Positions 60,694 through 64,000 of a stretch of 64,000 nt of DNA are shown in pieces; the first letter of the stretch is position 1; the number at the start of each line of letters is the position of its first letter. The translations under genes and the position numbers were made by a program. The notes beneath the pieces were generated by a model. It was not told the DNA's origin and searched no databases. It worked only from the letters and a program-made list of their open reading frames with translations. Source of the stretch: Candidatus Geothermocultor quzhuomuensis (GTDB taxonomy: Bacteria; Actinomycetota; Aquicultoria; Geothermocultorales; Geothermocultoraceae); assembly GCA_015711795.1 (NCBI GenBank), contig JACVJC010000004.1, positions 36,692 to 100,691 on the forward strand, read 5' to 3'.

Positions 60694-60720
60694 AAAGAGT
60701 ATAATTAAAGAGTATAATTA
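60694..60720. repeat. Overlapping direct repeat AAAGAGTATAATTA (period 13), upstream of the + strand GT gene
   Basis: Copies at 60694-60707 and 60707-60720, followed by AATATAATTAATAATTAAG. Confidence 0.8.
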
Positions 60721-60743
60721 ATAATATAATTAATAATTAAGAA

Positions 60744-61970
60744 ATGGTAAGAAATTTGAAATTGACCAAGAAGAAAATTAAAGTTTTGTTTTTAACAGCT
60801 ACCTTTCCGAGTTTAAAAAATCCAATTTCTGGGACATTTGTATACGAGCAAGCAAAGGCATTATCGAAATTCGTCCCAATTTTGGTATTAGCTTTGATTA
60901 GTCAAGCCTTACCTTTAAAAAGACACAGAGAATATAGAGTTCTTGTTTCCAAAATTCCTAAAAGAGAAACGAAAGGAAAGATAGAGATAAATTATGTTAA
61001 GTATCTCCAGATCCCTTCTTTCCTTGATTTTTTAAGCTCAATAACTCCTCTTTTATCAGTATTACAACAGGTAAAATTAAAAACCTGGAAAGAAATCGAC
61101 ATCATCCATACTCACATGGCAGGTTTAGGCTGGTTAGGAGTTAAGTTAGGTAAAATATTTAAAAAACCAGTCGTAATAACTTGCCACGGTTCTGATATAT
61201 ACATCGGGACACAAGATTTGCCAGAATATAGATGGAGAAGAAAAAGGATAATCTGGGCGTTAAAAAAATGTCAAAAGGTTATTGTTGTCAGCAATGCTTT
61301 AAAAGAAAAAGTAGTCGAACTGGGTATCTCTAAAGAAAAGGTAGAAGTTATTCCTAATGGTTTTGATAAGCAAAGGTTTTATCTAACTAATCAGGATGAT
61401 GCACGAAAAAAACTTAAACTCCCCTTAAATAAAAAAATAATCCTTTATGTAGGTAATCTTGTTCCTATAAAAGGAGTAAACTTTTTAATAGAGGCAGTTT
61501 CTTTCCTTACCCTAAAACGAAATGATTTTTTGTTAACTATAATTGGGGATGGTGAATTGAGAGAATTTCTTGAAAAACAAGTTAGAGAATTGAACCTCAC
61601 TGACTTAGTTAAGTTAATTGGTAAGCTCCCCCATAAAGAAATATCACTTTGGATGAATGCTTGTGACCTTCTTGTTCTTCCTAGTTTAAATGAAGGTTGG
61701 CCAACAGTCCTATCAGAAGTATTAGCTTGTGGTAAACCAGTTGTTGCAAGTAAAGTTGGAGGCATCCCTGAAATAATTAAAAACAAAAATTTAGGTTTAC
61801 TTGTCAAGCCTAGAAATTCAAAATCTCTAGCTGAAGCTTTAAATCATGCACTCAATTTAAGGTGGGACAGCAAATACATTGCCTCTCAAGTTCAAGAATT
61901 TTCCTGGGAAAGAATATCACAAAAAATATATGGTATTTACCAAGATTTAATAATAAATGAAAAACTATAA
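60744..61970 (+). CDS. Glycosyltransferase family 4
   Basis: LFLTATFPSLKNPISGTFVYEQAKAL, ILYVGNLVPIKGVNFLIEAV, LPSLNEGWPTVLSEVLACGKPVVAS. Confidence 0.93.
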   Translation: MVRNLKLTKKKIKVLFLTATFPSLKNPISGTFVYEQAKALSKFVPILVLALISQALPLKRHREYRVLVSKIPKRETKGKIEINYVKYLQIPSFLDFLSSITPLLSVLQQVKLKTWKEIDIIHTHMAGLGWLGVKLGKIFKKPVVITCHGSDIYIGTQDLPEYRWRRKRIIWALKKCQKVIVVSNALKEKVVELGISKEKVEVIPNGFDKQRFYLTNQDDARKKLKLPLNKKIILYVGNLVPIKGVNFLIEAVSFLTLKRNDFLLTIIGDGELREFLEKQVRELNLTDLVKLIGKLPHKEISLWMNACDLLVLPSLNEGWPTVLSEVLACGKPVVASKVGGIPEIIKNKNLGLLVKPRNSKSLAEALNHALNLRWDSKYIASQVQEFSWERISQKIYGIYQDLIINEKL

Positions 61971-62757
61971 CCCCTATGATGAACTTTATAGTCAGTTTAA
62001 TATGGGAAAAAATCCTTTTGGCTATTCGCTAGATTATTTTTACTGGAGAGAAAGTGAGTTAAAAAGTGAGATATCCAAATATATTACCGAAAGAGGAAAA
62101 GTATTAGATGGAGATGGCGGTACAGGTATACTCTATCAATTTATATCCGACACTATTAGTCAAAAAGATTATTTTAACCTAGACCACAGTTTTGAAATGC
62201 TTAAATACAGCCCCTACACAAATATTCAGTCTCCTGCCGAAAATCTGCCTTTTAAATCGGAAGTTTCTGACTATGTTGTCTGTAGCGAAGTTCTTGAACA
62301 TGTCAACGATAAAATAAAGGTGCTAAATGAATGTTACCGCGTTCTAAAAGATAGCGGTTTCTTTCTTCTCACCACTCCCCGAACTGGTTGGGTTGAAGAT
62401 TACAAAAGAAGTCCTTTTATTATATTTTTGTTTTTTCAAGAAATTAAATTTAAAATTAAAGAGTTAATTCCAAAAAGAATAAAGAATTTAATTAAAAAAA
62501 CTTTAAAAAGAAATAATCCTTCTTTGATAAAACCAGAAGGATTTCGGGACATCCCATCTGACGAGGCTTGGATGAAAAAAACGTTAGAAAAAATAGGCTT
62601 TAAAATAATAGAACAATATCGAATTGACAATCACTTCCCATTTGCCAAAAATTAAGGAGAGAGTAGGTTCTGGAGATGGTTTTCCGATACATTCGTTAAT
62701 CCGAAAAGGTTTGACCAGTGTGCCTTTATCTGGGCAAAGAAATATATTAAAAGATAA
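61957..62757 (+). pseudogene. SAM-dependent methyltransferase with an in-frame TAA near the C-terminus
   Basis: VVCSEVLEHVNDKIKVLNECYRVLKDSGFFLLTTPRTGW ... HFPFAKN*GESRFWRWFSDTFVNPKRFDQCAFIWAKKYIKR*, same frame across the TAA. Confidence 0.5.
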
Positions 62758-62779
62758 CTAAATGAATTTTGAGGTTTGA

Positions 62780-64000
62780 TTGAGTTTTAAAAAAGATAGT
62801 GTCATAACTTTTTTTACTCAAACCATCACCCTCTTTTTAGGAATTTTTACCTCTATTCTTCTTGCCCGCATTTTGGGACCGCTAGGCAAAGGAAAGTACA
62901 CCCTTATAATTTTATTACCCTCTCTGCTTATAGGAATTGGTGGGATGGGCATTGATTTCTCCACCGTTTATTTCGTTGGAAAAGAAAAAAAACGACTTGA
63001 TGAGGTCATCTCAAGCGCTGTTTTAATCACCATAATTTTAGGAACTATCTTAATGCTAACAGGAATTTTGCTTATTTCTATCAATTATATAAAGGCTTTG
63101 TTTTTTAAAGATATCAGCTTAATTTTTCTCCTAATCGGCATTCTCCTTATCCCACTGGAAATGTTAACTAAAACCTTAAGTTCTGTCCTCAGAGGAATGA
63201 ACAGATTTTATGAATTTAATTTAACCAATCTTTTTTCCAGCTTGTTTCAAGTTTCATTTCTAACAATTTTTCTACTTTTTCTTAAAATGAAATTGGGAGG
63301 AGCAATTTTCGCTTATGTTCTTAGCACTCTTTCCACATTACTCTTTTCCTCTATAATTTTAAGAAGAATAAAAAAAGTAAATTTTTTGCCCAAAATAAAA
63401 AGGATAAAAAATCTTTTAAGCTTTGGGCTCAAGGGGCACATAGGTAACTTAGTTCAATTTTTAAACTATCGGTTAGATATGTTCATAGTTGCTTTTCTCA
63501 CAAGCTCCATTGCTGTTGGGTACTACTCTATTTCAGTAATGATTGCTGAAAAATTGTGGCTAATACCTGGCGCTCTAGGAACTGTGCTTTTCTCACGTGT
63601 CAGCTCATCCAGTAAGGAAGAAATCAAACTACTAACCCCGAAGGTTTGCCGTCACACCGTCTTTTTAACATTAGTATCTTCTGTTCTTTTAGCCATGCTA
63701 AGCAGGTATCTTATCATTCTTCTTTTTGGACAAGCTTTTTTACCTGCCTTAATACCACTTTTACTTCTGCTTCCTGGCATTTTTACCCTAAGTATCGCTA
63801 AAATTTTGGCAAACGACCTTGCCGGACGAGGCTTACCCTTTCTTAATACTTATGCCGCCACTATCTCCCTTCTGGTTAATATCCCTTTAAATATCATCCT
63901 CATTCCCAAATATGGTATCTCTGGAGCATCTATTGCCTCCAGCATTGCTTACACTCTAACCTTTATCTTCACCTTATACAATTACTGGAGCGTGTCAGAG
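62780..64000 (+). CDS. Polysaccharide flippase/Wzx-like MATE-fold membrane protein (truncated by window edge)
   Basis: TTG start after GAGG; SFKKDSVITFFTQTITLFLGIFTSILLARILGPLGKGKYTLIILLPSLL...; open to 64000; not in ORF track. Confidence 0.85.
   Translation, partial: MSFKKDSVITFFTQTITLFLGIFTSILLARILGPLGKGKYTLIILLPSLLIGIGGMGIDFSTVYFVGKEKKRLDEVISSAVLITIILGTILMLTGILLISINYIKALFFKDISLIFLLIGILLIPLEMLTKTLSSVLRGMNRFYEFNLTNLFSSLFQVSFLTIFLLFLKMKLGGAIFAYVLSTLSTLLFSSIILRRIKKVNFLPKIKRIKNLLSFGLKGHIGNLVQFLNYRLDMFIVAFLTSSIAVGYYSISVMIAEKLWLIPGALGTVLFSRVSSSSKEEIKLLTPKVCRHTVFLTLVSSVLLAMLSRYLIILLFGQAFLPALIPLLLLLPGIFTLSIAKILANDLAGRGLPFLNTYAATISLLVNIPLNIILIPKYGISGASIASSIAYTLTFIFTLYNYWSVSE

Noticed and set aside
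1-64000. CRISPR arrays, rRNA and tRNA genes
   Set aside because: No regularly spaced repeats, rRNA-like blocks or tRNA cloverleaf sequences were noticed by eye; a tRNAscan/CRISPR search was not possible here.

Overview
AT-rich bacterial window, mostly coded on the minus strand. It is dominated by surface-polysaccharide genes: glycosyltransferases, nucleotide-sugar epimerases, a complete dTDP-rhamnose set (rfbA/C/B/D), galU, four O-antigen-ligase-like proteins (three with C-terminal TPRs), two asparagine synthases, many SAM methyltransferases, and a Wzx-like flippase running off the right edge. A housekeeping block (about 16.5-36.3 kb) interrupts this: hemL, folE, ftsH, hpt, tilS, a PASTA/amidase_3 protein, folK, folP, a MraY/WecA-like transferase. 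Most notable findings: (1) a contiguous SCP2 + U32 + U32 cassette (27503-29713) whose cysteine spacing matches the Fe-S ligands I recall for UbiV and UbiU, with no other quinone-biosynthesis gene visible; (2) a 306-aa membrane-anchored c-type cytochrome with 12 CXXCH motifs just upstream; (3) several eroded genes: a carbamoyltransferase with stops and frameshifts, two broken methyltransferases, a VapC-like PIN remnant, a transposase remnant; (4) a divergent group of a membrane GT-C-like protein, a decaprenyl-phosphate phosphoribosyltransferase-like UbiA protein and a DUF362 protein. All family assignments come from reading motifs by eye; no database search was run.
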